Assembly (NCBI GenBank): GCA_965216915.1
Contig: CBDCGS010000010.1
Span: 310,001-374,000, forward strand
Direction: 5' to 3'
DNA: 64,000 nt
DNA from: CBDCGS01 sp965216915
GTDB lineage: Bacteria; Pseudomonadota; Alphaproteobacteria; UBA828
Shown: positions 55,501 through 63,286 of the stretch, one piece after another
How positions within the stretch are numbered: position 1 is the stretch's first letter
Layout of the letters: every line of letters starts with the position of its first letter
Notes under the pieces: generated by a model
Told to the model about the DNA's origin: nothing
Databases searched by the model: none
The model's input: only the letters and a program-made list of their open reading frames with translations
Translations under genes and position numbers: made by a program

Positions 55501-57313
55501 CCGATTCGGCCGCGGTCGAGATGTCCGAGCCCTCTTCGAGGGATTGGTTGAACTCGTCCCACGCCGCTTCGAAGGCCTGCTCCTCGATGGTCGGATCGGT
55601 GTAGGTGGGCTCCGTGTTGGCGGGGTCGGTGTAGGTCTCACCCGAAACGAGCGTGGTTTCCGCGTCGAGCGTGGTTGTGCCGTCGAGTGTGCCCGTGGTG
55701 TAGGTCGTCTCGCCCGCCAGCGGGTCGCTTTCCGTCAGCGACACGGTGAACGTCTCATCGCCGACGAGCGTTCCGCCCTCTGCCGCCGGGTCGACGGCGC
55801 CGTCGAGCGTGGTGAGCTCGGCCTCGACCAACGCACCGTCGATGAGCTGGCCTTCGACAAGCTCGCCCTCGATCAGCGCGGGTTCCAAGAACTGGGACTC
55901 GACGAACGGTTCGTCGATCGGCTCGCCCTCCGCGAGCGATGCCTCGATGAGCTGGCCACCGACGAGCTCGCCCTCGACATAGACGCCGTCAAGCAAGGCG
56001 TCGTCGATCAGCTCGCCCTCGACGAGCTCGCCCTCGATCAGCTCGCCTTCGACGAGTTCACCCTCGACGAAGGCACCCTCGATGAGCTCACCCTCGACCA
56101 ACGCGCCTTCGATGAGCTGGCCTTCGATTAGCGCGCCCTCGATCAGCGCGCCCTCGAGGAGGCGCGGGTCCGCAAGCGCGTCCTCGACGAACTCGCCCTC
56201 GACCAGCTCGTCCCCGACGAGCTCACCCTCGGTCAGCTCTTCGGACGTCGGCGCGTCCGTGCCTGGCTCGCCGTCGGTGGCCTCCGCCGCCGGTCCGCCT
56301 GCGGCATCGCCGGTCCCGCTGCCGGGACCGTCGCCCGTCGCGCGGCCGCGGTCGGCAGGGCCGTCGGGCTGCGGCGTCGATGCACCGGACGGGTCGCCCA
56401 TCACGCGGGCGACGGCGCCGAAGAGCGCGTTCGCTTGGCTCGGCGTGAGCGTGACGGCGTCGCTCGGCGTTTGAAACACCGAGGCGACGGAGGTGGTTTC
56501 GTAGGCCTGCGAGAGCGTGACGCTGCCGCTCGCGTTGCTCACCGTGATCTGCCCGGCGGCACCCGTTTCGGTGTCGGGCATTAGTGTCACGGTGTTGTAT
56601 TCGCCTTCCTGCGCAGCGCGGCCGGCAACCCGGGTCCCGCGCACGCCGATCGTCGCGACCGGCGTCTGCACCACCATTTCGCCGGGATTGTTCTCCGCGA
56701 TCTCGCCCGACACGAAGACGAACACGCCCTGCACCACGGAGAACGCCGACGTGCCGGTGGCGGTCGCGGGGTCGTAGACCATCTCGTCGAGCACCATCCG
56801 CGCCTCCTCGCCGAGCGAGAAGGTGGTCTCGTCGGCGAACACGATGCCGACCGCGGAGCCGTCGCCGGTCTCGATCACGTCGCCCTGATAGACCGCATCG
56901 CCCTCGGCAAGCTCGACCACCGTGCCGTCGGAGCGGCTCGCATAGACCTCGCCCTCGGCGGTCTCGACGCGGCCGATCGGCTCGGCCTCGATGCCGCCTG
57001 CGGATTGTGCGTACTGGCCAGGCGCCTCCGGGCCCGCGAGACGCGCGACGAGCGCCGCCGGCAGCACCGCGCCGCCCGGGGTCGCGAGATCGGGCGGGGC
57101 GCCGTCGAAATATCCCTTGATCAAGATCCGCGTGCCGTCGGCGCCCACGATCAGGAGGTCGCTGCCCAGCGGCGTGAACGCGCCTTTGAGCAGGCTATCG
57201 GCGTCGGGGATGACGAGCCGTGCGGCGCCGTCGGCGACCAGAACCAGCGTGGATGCGGCGCCCGTGGCGTCGCTGCTCTCCGCGGCGCGAACGAACGGTG
57301 TGCCCCGGCTCAT
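52553..57313 (-). CDS. Giant RTX-type calcium-binding protein with FecR-like domain and acidic pentapeptide array
   Basis: The product is 1586 residues from the ATG at 57313, with AAGGGG upstream. Residues about 110-225 are a FecR-like domain (VETAEGEVYASRSDGTVVEL, TFSLGEEARMVLDE, VVQTPVATIGVRGTRVAG). Residues about 357-500 are a five-residue-period array rich in GELIE/GALVE units, followed by a Thr/Ser/Tyr-rich stretch. From about 725 to the end, many RTX nonapeptides (GGPGNDxx, GGLGDDLL) and related domains bind calcium. No Sec signal is seen, and a C-terminal type I secretion signal is expected. It is likely an extracellular or surface adhesin/biofilm protein. Type I exporter genes are not in the window. 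Confidence 0.85.
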   Translation of the reverse strand: MSRGTPFVRAAESSDATGAASTLVLVADGAARLVIPDADSLLKGAFTPLGSDLLIVGADGTRILIKGYFDGAPPDLATPGGAVLPAALVARLAGPEAPGQYAQSAGGIEAEPIGRVETAEGEVYASRSDGTVVELAEGDAVYQGDVIETGDGSAVGIVFADETTFSLGEEARMVLDEMVYDPATATGTSAFSVVQGVFVFVSGEIAENNPGEMVVQTPVATIGVRGTRVAGRAAQEGEYNTVTLMPDTETGAAGQITVSNASGSVTLSQAYETTSVASVFQTPSDAVTLTPSQANALFGAVARVMGDPSGASTPQPDGPADRGRATGDGPGSGTGDAAGGPAAEATDGEPGTDAPTSEELTEGELVGDELVEGEFVEDALADPRLLEGALIEGALIEGQLIEGALVEGELIEGAFVEGELVEGELIEGELVEGELIDDALLDGVYVEGELVGGQLIEASLAEGEPIDEPFVESQFLEPALIEGELVEGQLIDGALVEAELTTLDGAVDPAAEGGTLVGDETFTVSLTESDPLAGETTYTTGTLDGTTTLDAETTLVSGETYTDPANTEPTYTDPTIEEQAFEAAWDEFNQSLEEGSDISTAAESAETTSTAITTADYSGDTTLTSTSTYSSTDYYGESPTADGTSTTQESGSTYTATLDYSSTSDPLAPSDALFSDPYAPTTYDNTNLYDETLLAPIEPIIIEEPLTTSTSDGTDEVLPPPPPSGIVLFGSFGNDFLFGTPFDDFLFGDLGNDFLLGLGGNDVLDGFRGHDLLVGGTENDVYVFGPAEGLDSVFDESGFADLFEFAPSPVSFEPLTPIELDVFKVGADLHVHVDDFNKSASEIIVDEFFTTGTIEHFFFAEIGLQVLFTDLPTGGNDLLIAQGNVDGGPGDDAIYGTAGGNNLQGGPGRDFLSGQAGNDTLNGGDDNDELDGSDGADVLLGGLGDDLLDGGLGNDNLQGGPGNDIYIFGAGEGADIINDVGGSDTIQLDPEVRIPRSAVRSGDDLIVTFVDGASITGIDHFNGQAVETFTVINETGFFDFLFPGLFGTANPDLIVGSATADSLNGGLEDDIIYGNGGNDILLGGDGDDVLSGGAGNDTLDGGLGSDRADYADAPVGVTANLTTGTATIGGETDTLTGIEELRGSANNDLLVGDGFSNRLEGLAGSDNLQGVGGSDEYVWAPGDGLDTILDSSGVNDRLIIGGESAFDKGALPFEFEVFRGADNLVVRELADPANQAVTIANFFITDSIEQFKFSDSPFGVFTFNTAGTPNADFIVLGASLTSPENDVVFAGDGDDVIYANGGDDDIDGGTGNDHLIGGLGADILDGGSGFNDIFGGAGDDLLTAGGGDDHYIFQPGDGFDIIIDGGGEDLIQYIAATSLTNAQRAGNDLILELSGDVITIVNHFTGGQIELLELGPGGQVALLSDGGFGTNFLDVLFGGFGDDTLQGHDGNDLIAGGPGADTLAGGAGADTFKYFSLADLSHAFDGQVGLQTGDFILDFQSGTESITFLDTAFGSSLFFTTVANYNGTNAGVSPGIEHVVFDPNSSTLYWDNDSATNGYSVVATTPGTTISAGDIVVESDILLGGQ

Positions 57314-57502
57314 GAGCGGTTCCCCTTGTCAGCCGCGGTCTCGGATAAAACGGACTGTGCGGCGCTCTTTCGGCTTGCCTGCATGGCTCGCGGACTCCTG
57401 GCTTCGTGCCGTGCATGCCACGGACGCTCGCCCATGCTCATGCGCGTGCGCGACGGTAGGAGGGATCGCTTGAAATAACGTGAAAATCGGGAAAGGACGT
57501 TT

Positions 57503-57522
57503 GGTCACCAAGACTGGTGACC
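57503..57522. promoter_or_regulatory. Inverted repeat in the upstream region of the RTX gene
   Basis: GGTCACC (57503-57509), six bases, GGTGACC (57516-57522). It lies about 190 bases upstream of the RTX gene's ATG and just downstream of the end of the next gene. It may be a regulator site or a small terminator for the 57544-58167 gene. No consensus is recognised. Confidence 0.35.
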
Positions 57523-57543
57523 GCGCGTCAGGGTTAACGCCGG

Positions 57544-58167
57544 TTAACCGTCCTCATACGCCACCACCCACGCGGGCGGGCCGAAGGCCTGCACGACCAA
57601 TTTCGAGCCCGGTGTGGCGCTGCTCACGCTGCCGATGTGCGGGCGCTTCCCGTCATAGGTGATCAGCCAGCCGGTGTCCGGGGCGGGGCACGCAAGGCGG
57701 AGGATCGCGACGTCGCCGCCTGGCATGCGCTGGTGAACCGCGAAGCCCTCGCCGCAGAGCAGCTGGATCACCTCGTCGACGCCGGTGCCGTCCTCGGCCT
57801 GATTGCTATGCAGCACATCGAAGCGCGAATAGTCCGCATCAGCCTCGACGACGTAGAGCTGCGGATAGCCGTAGCCGTGGGTGGTGACGACGGTCTCGAG
57901 TGCACCGCCACCCTCAACATTGGGCGCCCGCCCGGCCGCGCCCACGACCTCGATCAGCCGCTCCCGCGACAGCAGGAAGTGAGCCTTGAGCGTTGCGGCC
58001 TCATCATCGCTGAGCCGCGGCTTGTCGATGAGCGAGCGGATCTCGCCGGGCGTATCGGCGAGATCAAGCGGCCACACGCCCGCACCCGCACCGCGCAGCA
58101 CGGCATTGATCTCGTCAAGCGCCGTCACGGCTGCGCCACCGCTCGACCATTCGAGGAGAATACTCAT
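57544..58167 (-). CDS. Hypothetical protein
   Basis: This 207-residue soluble protein starts MSILLEWSSGGAAVTALDEI. Visible segments are TLKAHFLLSRERLIEVVGAAG, VVTTHGYGYPQLYVVEADAD, HQRMPGGDVAILRLACPAPD and a C-terminal VQAFGPPAWVVAYEDG. No signal peptide or membrane helix is seen and no family is recognised. It ends 230 bases upstream of the RTX gene on the same strand, so a link to that protein is possible but unsupported. Confidence 0.68.
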   Translation of the reverse strand: MSILLEWSSGGAAVTALDEINAVLRGAGAGVWPLDLADTPGEIRSLIDKPRLSDDEAATLKAHFLLSRERLIEVVGAAGRAPNVEGGGALETVVTTHGYGYPQLYVVEADADYSRFDVLHSNQAEDGTGVDEVIQLLCGEGFAVHQRMPGGDVAILRLACPAPDTGWLITYDGKRPHIGSVSSATPGSKLVVQAFGPPAWVVAYEDG

Positions 58168-58194
58168 TGATTTCGGCTTCTTAGACGTATCGTC

Positions 58195-59727
58195 TCACCT
58201 TTCCATATAAGCCTGCGCAGCGCGCAGCACGGTGGCGTCATCCATGTGACGGCCGGTCAGCATGACGCCGATCGGACGGCCCGCGACGTCGGCGCAGGGG
58301 ATGCTGATCGAGGGGTGGCCGGTAACGTCGATCGGCGCCGTGTTGGTCACCATGTTGAGCGCCTGGCGGCAATAGGTGAGGCGGTCTTCCTCGACGCTCG
58401 GGATCCGCGCATGCGCGCGTTGCGGCGTGGTCGGCATGAGCAGGATGTCGTGCTCGGCGAGCGCGCGGTCGTAGGCCGCGGTGAGCCCGCGCGCCATGTT
58501 CTGGGCACGCGCGTAGAAGGCGCCCTGATATTGCTCGCGCACATAGTGGCCGGTGAGGATCCCCATCTTCGCGGTCGGCGAAAAATCGGCACCGTTGCTG
58601 CGGATGGCGCGGAGCAGGTGCGTCATCAGGCGTGGGCTATAGGCGCCCTTGTGCTGCAGGCCCATGCCGCCCCGATAGAGCGTGTCGATCGTGCCCTCGA
58701 CGGCGATCGCGGTCCAGATCGCGGGTGCTTGGCGGTGCGCGGGAATCGAGACGGAGGCAACCTTGGCGCCCAGCGCCTCGAAGCGCGCCGCCGCGCCGCG
58801 CACGGCCTCGTCAACCTCGGGCTCCGATTGCCCCTCGTGGCCGAAACCTTCCTCCAACACGCCGATGCGGAGCCCCTTGGCGCCGCCGGCGAGCGCGCCG
58901 CGATAGTCCTGCACCTCGATCGAGTCCGGCTGGCGCGGGTCGATCGCATCGCCCTCCGCGCTCTCGGCCTTGCCGGCGATGACGCCGAGGAGCAGCGCGG
59001 TCTCTTCCACCGTGCGTGTCATCGGGCCGATATGGTCGATCGTGAAGTCGAGGCCCGCGATGCCGGTATAGGGCACGAGGCCGTGGCTCGGCTTCAGCCC
59101 GACGATGCCCGACCACGCGGCCGGGATGCGGATCGAGCCGCCCTGATCGCCGCCGAGCGCCAGGTCGACCATGCCGGTGGCCACCGCGATCGCGGAGCCC
59201 GCCGAGGAGCCGCCGGGGTGATGGTCGGCGTCGACCGGGTTGTAGGAGGGGCCGTAGCCGCTGGTGTGGCCGGTACCGGCGAAGCCGAAATCGTCGGTGT
59301 TGAGGATGTGCGTGATCTCGCCGCCCGCGGCGAGCATGCGGTGCACGATGGTCGCGTCGGCATCAGGCGTGTAGTCGTAGAGCAGGCGCGAGCCACAGGT
59401 GAGCGGGATGCCGGCGATCGCGATCGTGTCCTTCACGCCGATGGTCTTGCCGCTGAGGGGACCGTCCACCGGCTCGACCGCACGCACGCGGCAGGTGCGC
59501 ACGACGCCGTTCAGGGGATCGTCCGCTGGGGCGGGGCGCGCGCCGACCTCACGGATCGCCGGAAAGAGCGCGGGCGCCGGATCGGGAAACTGGTCGAGCG
59601 CGTCGTAGGTCCCGAGCATGTCGGCGACGAGCGTCATGTAGTCGTCGAGCTCCGCCTCGGTGAGCCTGAGGTGGTAGCGCCTGCTGATCGCTTCGAGGTC
59701 GCGGCGCGACGGCCGACGAACGGTCAT
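58195..59727 (-). CDS. Amidase-signature-family amidase
   Basis: The ATG at 59727 has a near-perfect AGGAGG seven bases upstream, giving 510 residues. The Ser-cisSer-Lys triad is visible: Lys in KTIGVKDTIAIAG (about 94), cis-Ser and Ser in HHPGGSSAGSAIAVATG and GGDQGGSIRIPAAW (about 170-195). GLKPSHGLVPYTG follows. It hydrolyses an amide of unknown identity (AtzE/AtzF- and GatA-like enzymes share the fold). The frame is open to 59847 upstream without a better start. Confidence 0.9.
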   Translation of the reverse strand: MTVRRPSRRDLEAISRRYHLRLTEAELDDYMTLVADMLGTYDALDQFPDPAPALFPAIREVGARPAPADDPLNGVVRTCRVRAVEPVDGPLSGKTIGVKDTIAIAGIPLTCGSRLLYDYTPDADATIVHRMLAAGGEITHILNTDDFGFAGTGHTSGYGPSYNPVDADHHPGGSSAGSAIAVATGMVDLALGGDQGGSIRIPAAWSGIVGLKPSHGLVPYTGIAGLDFTIDHIGPMTRTVEETALLLGVIAGKAESAEGDAIDPRQPDSIEVQDYRGALAGGAKGLRIGVLEEGFGHEGQSEPEVDEAVRGAAARFEALGAKVASVSIPAHRQAPAIWTAIAVEGTIDTLYRGGMGLQHKGAYSPRLMTHLLRAIRSNGADFSPTAKMGILTGHYVREQYQGAFYARAQNMARGLTAAYDRALAEHDILLMPTTPQRAHARIPSVEEDRLTYCRQALNMVTNTAPIDVTGHPSISIPCADVAGRPIGVMLTGRHMDDATVLRAAQAYMER

Positions 59728-59815
59728 GGGTGATCCTCCTTGTCCCGGCGTTCCGATCGCTGCGATGCTAACACCCAATGCCGCGCACCGGGCATCACGG
59801 AACGGGGAGGACGCC

Positions 59816-60583
59816 ATGTCATGCGAAGGCCGTGCCGCGTTGGTCACAGGCGCGGGCAGCGGTATCGGGCTCGCGATCGCCGCACGCCTCCTGGCCGAGG
59901 GTGCGAACGTCGCGATGCTCTATCACGAGGCGCGGCCCGAAACCTGGCCGGGTGCGGACGACGCGCGGCTGACGCTGGCGGGCGACCTCGCCGAGCCCGC
60001 CTTCATCGCGCGCGCGGTGGATGCCGCTTTCGCGCGCTTCGGCCGCCTCGACTATGTCGTGAACGCCGCCGGCATCTTTCTCGTCGGCGAAGATCGCTCG
60101 ATTGTCGACATCGATCTCGGCGTCTGGGAGCGGGTCATGGCGGTCAACCTCATGGCGCCCGTTCTCGTGACCCGTCATGCCGTGCCCTATCTCCGGCGGA
60201 CCGGCGGTGGCGCGCTGCTCCACATTGCGAGCGCCGGCGGCGTGCGCACCATCGACAACATGATGAAGGATGGACCGGCGGACGCCTACCAAGCCTCGAA
60301 GGCGGCGTTGATCTCGCTCTCGCGTTCGCTCGCGATCTCGCTCGGGCCCGACGGCATTCGCTCCAACACGATCTGCCCGGGCTCGATCGACACGCCGATG
60401 ACCGAGGTGTTCTATCGCCGGCCCGAACGCGTGAGCGCGATGGAGGCGCGCACGCCGCTCGGCCGCATCGGCACGCCCGAGGAGGTCGCCGCCGCGTGTC
60501 TCTTCCTGCTCTCCGACGAGGCACGCTTCATCACCGGCGTCGACCTCTTCATCGACGGCGGGCTCTTGGCGAAGTTCGGTTAG
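59816..60583 (+). CDS. Short-chain dehydrogenase/reductase
   Basis: This 255-residue classical SDR has TGAGSGIGLAIAARLL near residue 11, the NAAG motif in YVVNAAGIFLVG, catalytic Ser in HIASAGGV and Tyr/Lys in YQASKAAL. It ends FITGVDLFIDGGLLAKFG. GGGGAGG precedes the ATG. It is divergent from the amidase (88-base gap) and 10 bases before a DMT transporter, which is probably cotranscribed. The substrate is unknown. Confidence 0.87.
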   Translation: MSCEGRAALVTGAGSGIGLAIAARLLAEGANVAMLYHEARPETWPGADDARLTLAGDLAEPAFIARAVDAAFARFGRLDYVVNAAGIFLVGEDRSIVDIDLGVWERVMAVNLMAPVLVTRHAVPYLRRTGGGALLHIASAGGVRTIDNMMKDGPADAYQASKAALISLSRSLAISLGPDGIRSNTICPGSIDTPMTEVFYRRPERVSAMEARTPLGRIGTPEEVAAACLFLLSDEARFITGVDLFIDGGLLAKFG

Positions 60584-60593
60584 CGAGAGGCCG

Positions 60594-61538
60594 ATGTCGC
60601 GCGCGTTGATTTGGCCGACGGCGCTGTTGATCGTCTCGGCGCTCGCCTGGGGGCTCATGTTCTCGCTCAACCGGCTTGCCGTGGTCGATGGCATTCCGCA
60701 GATCGCCTACGTGTTCTGGATGGGCACCGGTGCTGCGATCCTCTTGCTCGGGGCCGGCGTGGTGCAGATTCTGCGGGGCGCGGTGGCTGCGCGCGAGGCG
60801 CTGCCGCGCCTCGGCTGGGCGCATCTGCGCGGCTACCTCGTGCTCGGCACCATCTCGTTCGGGCTCTCCTACACCATCTTCGCCTACGCCGCGCCCAAGG
60901 TGCCCGCCGGCGTGATCGGCCTCGGCGCGACGCTGACGCCGATCCTGACCTACCCGGCCGCTGCCGCGCTGAAGATGGACCGCTTCAGCGCCCTCCGCAC
61001 GCTCGGGCTCGTCATCGGCGTCGGCGGTGTGGTGCTCGTGCTCGCGCCCGAGACCAGCCTGCCGACGCGCGACATGGTGCCGTGGGTGCTGCTCGCGCTC
61101 ACCGTGCCGCTCCTCTATGTCGCGAACGCGATCATCATCGCGCTGATCGCGCCGCCGCCCTCGGGCGCGCTGCCGCTCGCCGGCGGCATCCTAACGGTCG
61201 GTGCGCTCTTCATGTTCGTCGTGATGGCCGCGACGGGGCAGTGGTGGTGGTTCGACGGCCCGATGACGGTGGGCGACTGGGCGCTGATCGCAGCGAGCGC
61301 GACAATCGCGCTCGCCTTCTTTCTCATGATCGAGATCATTCGCATCGCCGGGCCGGTGTTCTTCACCAGCGTCAACTTCATGATCCCGCTCACCGGCATC
61401 GGCTGGGGTGTGGTGTTCTTCGACGAGCGGCACAGCGTCTGGATCTGGCTCGCGCTCGCTCTGATGCTCGTAGGCCTCGTGCTGGTCAACCGGCGCCCCC
61501 GCGCGGAGGTCGCGTCGCAGGGAGAGGAGGAGGGATGA
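60594..61538 (+). CDS. DMT-superfamily (EamA) transporter
   Basis: This 314-residue protein has about ten transmembrane helices in two EamA halves, starting ALIWPTALLIVSALAWGLMF. GLSYTIFAYAAPKVPAGVIG and VLVNRRPR near the end are typical. GAGAGG precedes the ATG. It may move the substrate or product of the adjoining SDR, which is unknown. Confidence 0.86.
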   Translation: MSRALIWPTALLIVSALAWGLMFSLNRLAVVDGIPQIAYVFWMGTGAAILLLGAGVVQILRGAVAAREALPRLGWAHLRGYLVLGTISFGLSYTIFAYAAPKVPAGVIGLGATLTPILTYPAAAALKMDRFSALRTLGLVIGVGGVVLVLAPETSLPTRDMVPWVLLALTVPLLYVANAIIIALIAPPPSGALPLAGGILTVGALFMFVVMAATGQWWWFDGPMTVGDWALIAASATIALAFFLMIEIIRIAGPVFFTSVNFMIPLTGIGWGVVFFDERHSVWIWLALALMLVGLVLVNRRPRAEVASQGEEEG

Positions 61539-61596
61539 GCGTGTGCAGGTTCTCTACGTTCGGCGCGGCGAACAGGGTTGATTTTTCAACGACGAT

Positions 61597-61617
61597 AACC
61601 TATCATATTGATAGGTT
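61597..61617. promoter_or_regulatory. Palindromic operator candidate of the toxin-antitoxin pair
   Basis: AACCTATCA (61597-61605), three bases, TGATAGGTT (61609-61617): perfect 9-base arms ending two bases before the toxin ATG. Such a position fits repression by the helix-turn-helix antitoxin, which would cover the promoter or start. Confidence 0.6.
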
Positions 61618-61619
61618 TC

Positions 61620-61895
61620 ATGGTTGACCACCGTCCGCCGGCTCCGCTTTCGCGGGAAGCAGCGAGCGTGCTCGTTCGCGAGATTGCGCAAGACACGGCG
61701 CGGTTGATTCTAACGCCGCACTTCGTCACTCAGTGCGAGGCGCGCGGCATCGTGTTCGGTGAGGTGCCGCGCGTCGTTCAGACGGGCCGGATGGTGGAAG
61801 ATCCAGAGGTGGACGAGTTTGACGACCATCGGTGCAAGCTCCGCAAGCGGGTCGCGGGACGGCTGCTCAGCGTTGTTGTTTCGATCCACCAATAA
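61620..61895 (+). CDS. DUF4258-like toxin component
   Basis: This 91-residue protein contains LTPHFVTQCEARGIVFGEVPRVVQTG and DEFDDHRCKLRKRVAGRLLSVVVSI. This matches the DUF4258 pattern (HxxxRxxERGI-like helix, then a strand core), a fold found in type II toxins related to mRNA interferases. It lies directly before an HTH gene of the antitoxin type, with a palindrome at its start. A TTG at 61608 is an alternative start but overlaps the palindrome. Confidence 0.75.
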   Translation: MVDHRPPAPLSREAASVLVREIAQDTARLILTPHFVTQCEARGIVFGEVPRVVQTGRMVEDPEVDEFDDHRCKLRKRVAGRLLSVVVSIHQ

Positions 61896-61927
61896 CGCCT
61901 GCTTTATCTGATCACGGCGTTTGATTG

Positions 61928-62404
61928 ATGATGACCAGCGAGAAGCCAAAGGCCATGACGCGATACCACTACACGCTTTGCGGACTCGACAACGTCTATC
62001 TGGAAAACGGAGTCGCGCAGGTGTCGACGCCCCACGGCACCGGTATCAGCATCCAGGATGTTGAGGGACTCCACCGCGCGATCGGCCAATGGCTCGTGTT
62101 CAACAAGCGGCGTCTCAACGGCAAGGAGATCCGGTTTCTCAGGGTTGAACTCGACATGACCCAGGCGACGGTGGCGCACATGCTCGATGTCGACGTGCAG
62201 ACGGTTGCGCGGTGGGAAAAGGGCCAAACCGAGGTGCCTGGTCCGGCGGACAAAGTGATCCGCCTCCTCTACACCGAGTTCATCAAGGGCAACGCGAGGA
62301 TCAGACGTCCGCTCGAGCGTCTCGCCGCGATGGACGAGGCCGGGAATGCGGACATCGCCTTCGAGGTCGGCGACACCTGGCAGCCGATCGATATTGCCGC
62401 GTGA
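61928..62404 (+). CDS. Helix-turn-helix antitoxin of the DUF4258 pair
   Basis: The product has up to 158 residues; a later ATG at 61955 (MTRYHYTLCGLDNVYLENG) matches the usual start of the family better. An XRE-type HTH is clear: FLRVELDMTQATVAHMLDVD then QTVARWEKGQTEVPGPADK (about residues 73-112). The N-terminal part YHYTLCGLDNVYLENGVAQV is characteristic of MqsA/HigA-like antitoxins paired with DUF4258 toxins. It would neutralise the toxin and repress the operon through the palindrome at 61597. Confidence 0.8.
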   Translation: MMTSEKPKAMTRYHYTLCGLDNVYLENGVAQVSTPHGTGISIQDVEGLHRAIGQWLVFNKRRLNGKEIRFLRVELDMTQATVAHMLDVDVQTVARWEKGQTEVPGPADKVIRLLYTEFIKGNARIRRPLERLAAMDEAGNADIAFEVGDTWQPIDIAA

Positions 62405-62444
62405 CCACGCGCCCGCACGCGGAGGGCACGGCGGAGGGGGCGGG

Positions 62445-63272
62445 ATGAACGCCGACGCACCCGTGCTCTATGAGCGCCGCGCCGCCGCCGCGCTGATCAC
62501 GCTCAACCGCCCGTCGCAGCGCAACGCCATGAACCGCGCGACGCTCGGCGCCCTGATGGACGCCTGCGACGCGGCGGAGGCCGATGCGGGTGTGCGCGCC
62601 GTTGTGCTGACGGGCGCGGGCGCCGCGTTCTCGTCCGGCTTCGATCTAAAGGAGCAGGCGGCCGCGCCGCCCGCGGGCGAGGCGGCGTGGCGCGCCGTGC
62701 TGCGCGAGGATTTCGACGCCGTGCTGCGGTTTTGGCATTGCCCGAAGCCGACGATCGCGGCGGTCAACGGTCCCGCGATCGCCGGCGGCTGCGAGCTCGC
62801 GCTCGCCTGCGACATCACGATCGCGGCCGAGGGAGCGCTTTTCGGCGAGCCGGAGCTGCGTTTCGGCGCGGGCATCGTGGTCATGCTCTTGCCCTGGCTC
62901 GTCGGGCCCAAGCGCGCGAAGGAGCTGTTGCTGACCGGCGTCGACGATCTTTCGGCACCGGCGGCGACGGCGATGGGGCTCGTCAACCGTGTGGTGCCGG
63001 GCGAGGCGCTGCTCGATGAGGCCCTCGCGCTGGCGGGCGATCTCGCGGTGATGGATCCCGCGCTCGTGCGTGCGACGAAAGCGGCGATCAACCGATGCTA
63101 TCGCTTGATGGGGCTCGACGAAGGGCTCGAGGCGGCGCTCGCCGATGACGTGGTGATCGAGGGGGAAGGCACCGAAGACAAGCGCGCCTTCTTGCGCATC
63201 GTGCGGAGCGAGGGGTTGCGCGCTGCGCTCGCGTGGCGCGATGCGCGCTTCTCGGGACCGGCGCGCGACTGA
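62445..63272 (+). CDS. Enoyl-CoA hydratase/isomerase family protein
   Basis: This 275-residue crotonase-fold protein starts at the ATG at 62445, behind GGAGGGGGCGGG. NRPSQRNAMNRATL, the oxyanion segment GAGAAFSSGFDLKEQ (about 58-72) and NGPAIAGGCELALACD (about 108-123) are present. The GEPELRFGAG segment carries the usual glutamate. The reaction and CoA substrate are unknown. It converges on another hydratase gene, 14 bases away. Confidence 0.88.
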   Translation: MNADAPVLYERRAAAALITLNRPSQRNAMNRATLGALMDACDAAEADAGVRAVVLTGAGAAFSSGFDLKEQAAAPPAGEAAWRAVLREDFDAVLRFWHCPKPTIAAVNGPAIAGGCELALACDITIAAEGALFGEPELRFGAGIVVMLLPWLVGPKRAKELLLTGVDDLSAPAATAMGLVNRVVPGEALLDEALALAGDLAVMDPALVRATKAAINRCYRLMGLDEGLEAALADDVVIEGEGTEDKRAFLRIVRSEGLRAALAWRDARFSGPARD

Positions 63273-63286
63273 GTAGGGGATGTGGC

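Noticed and set aside
57534..57547. CtrA-like TTAA-N6-TTAA near the end of the 57544-58167 gene
   Set aside because: The spacing is one base off the consensus, and it overlaps the gene's stop codon rather than a clear promoter.
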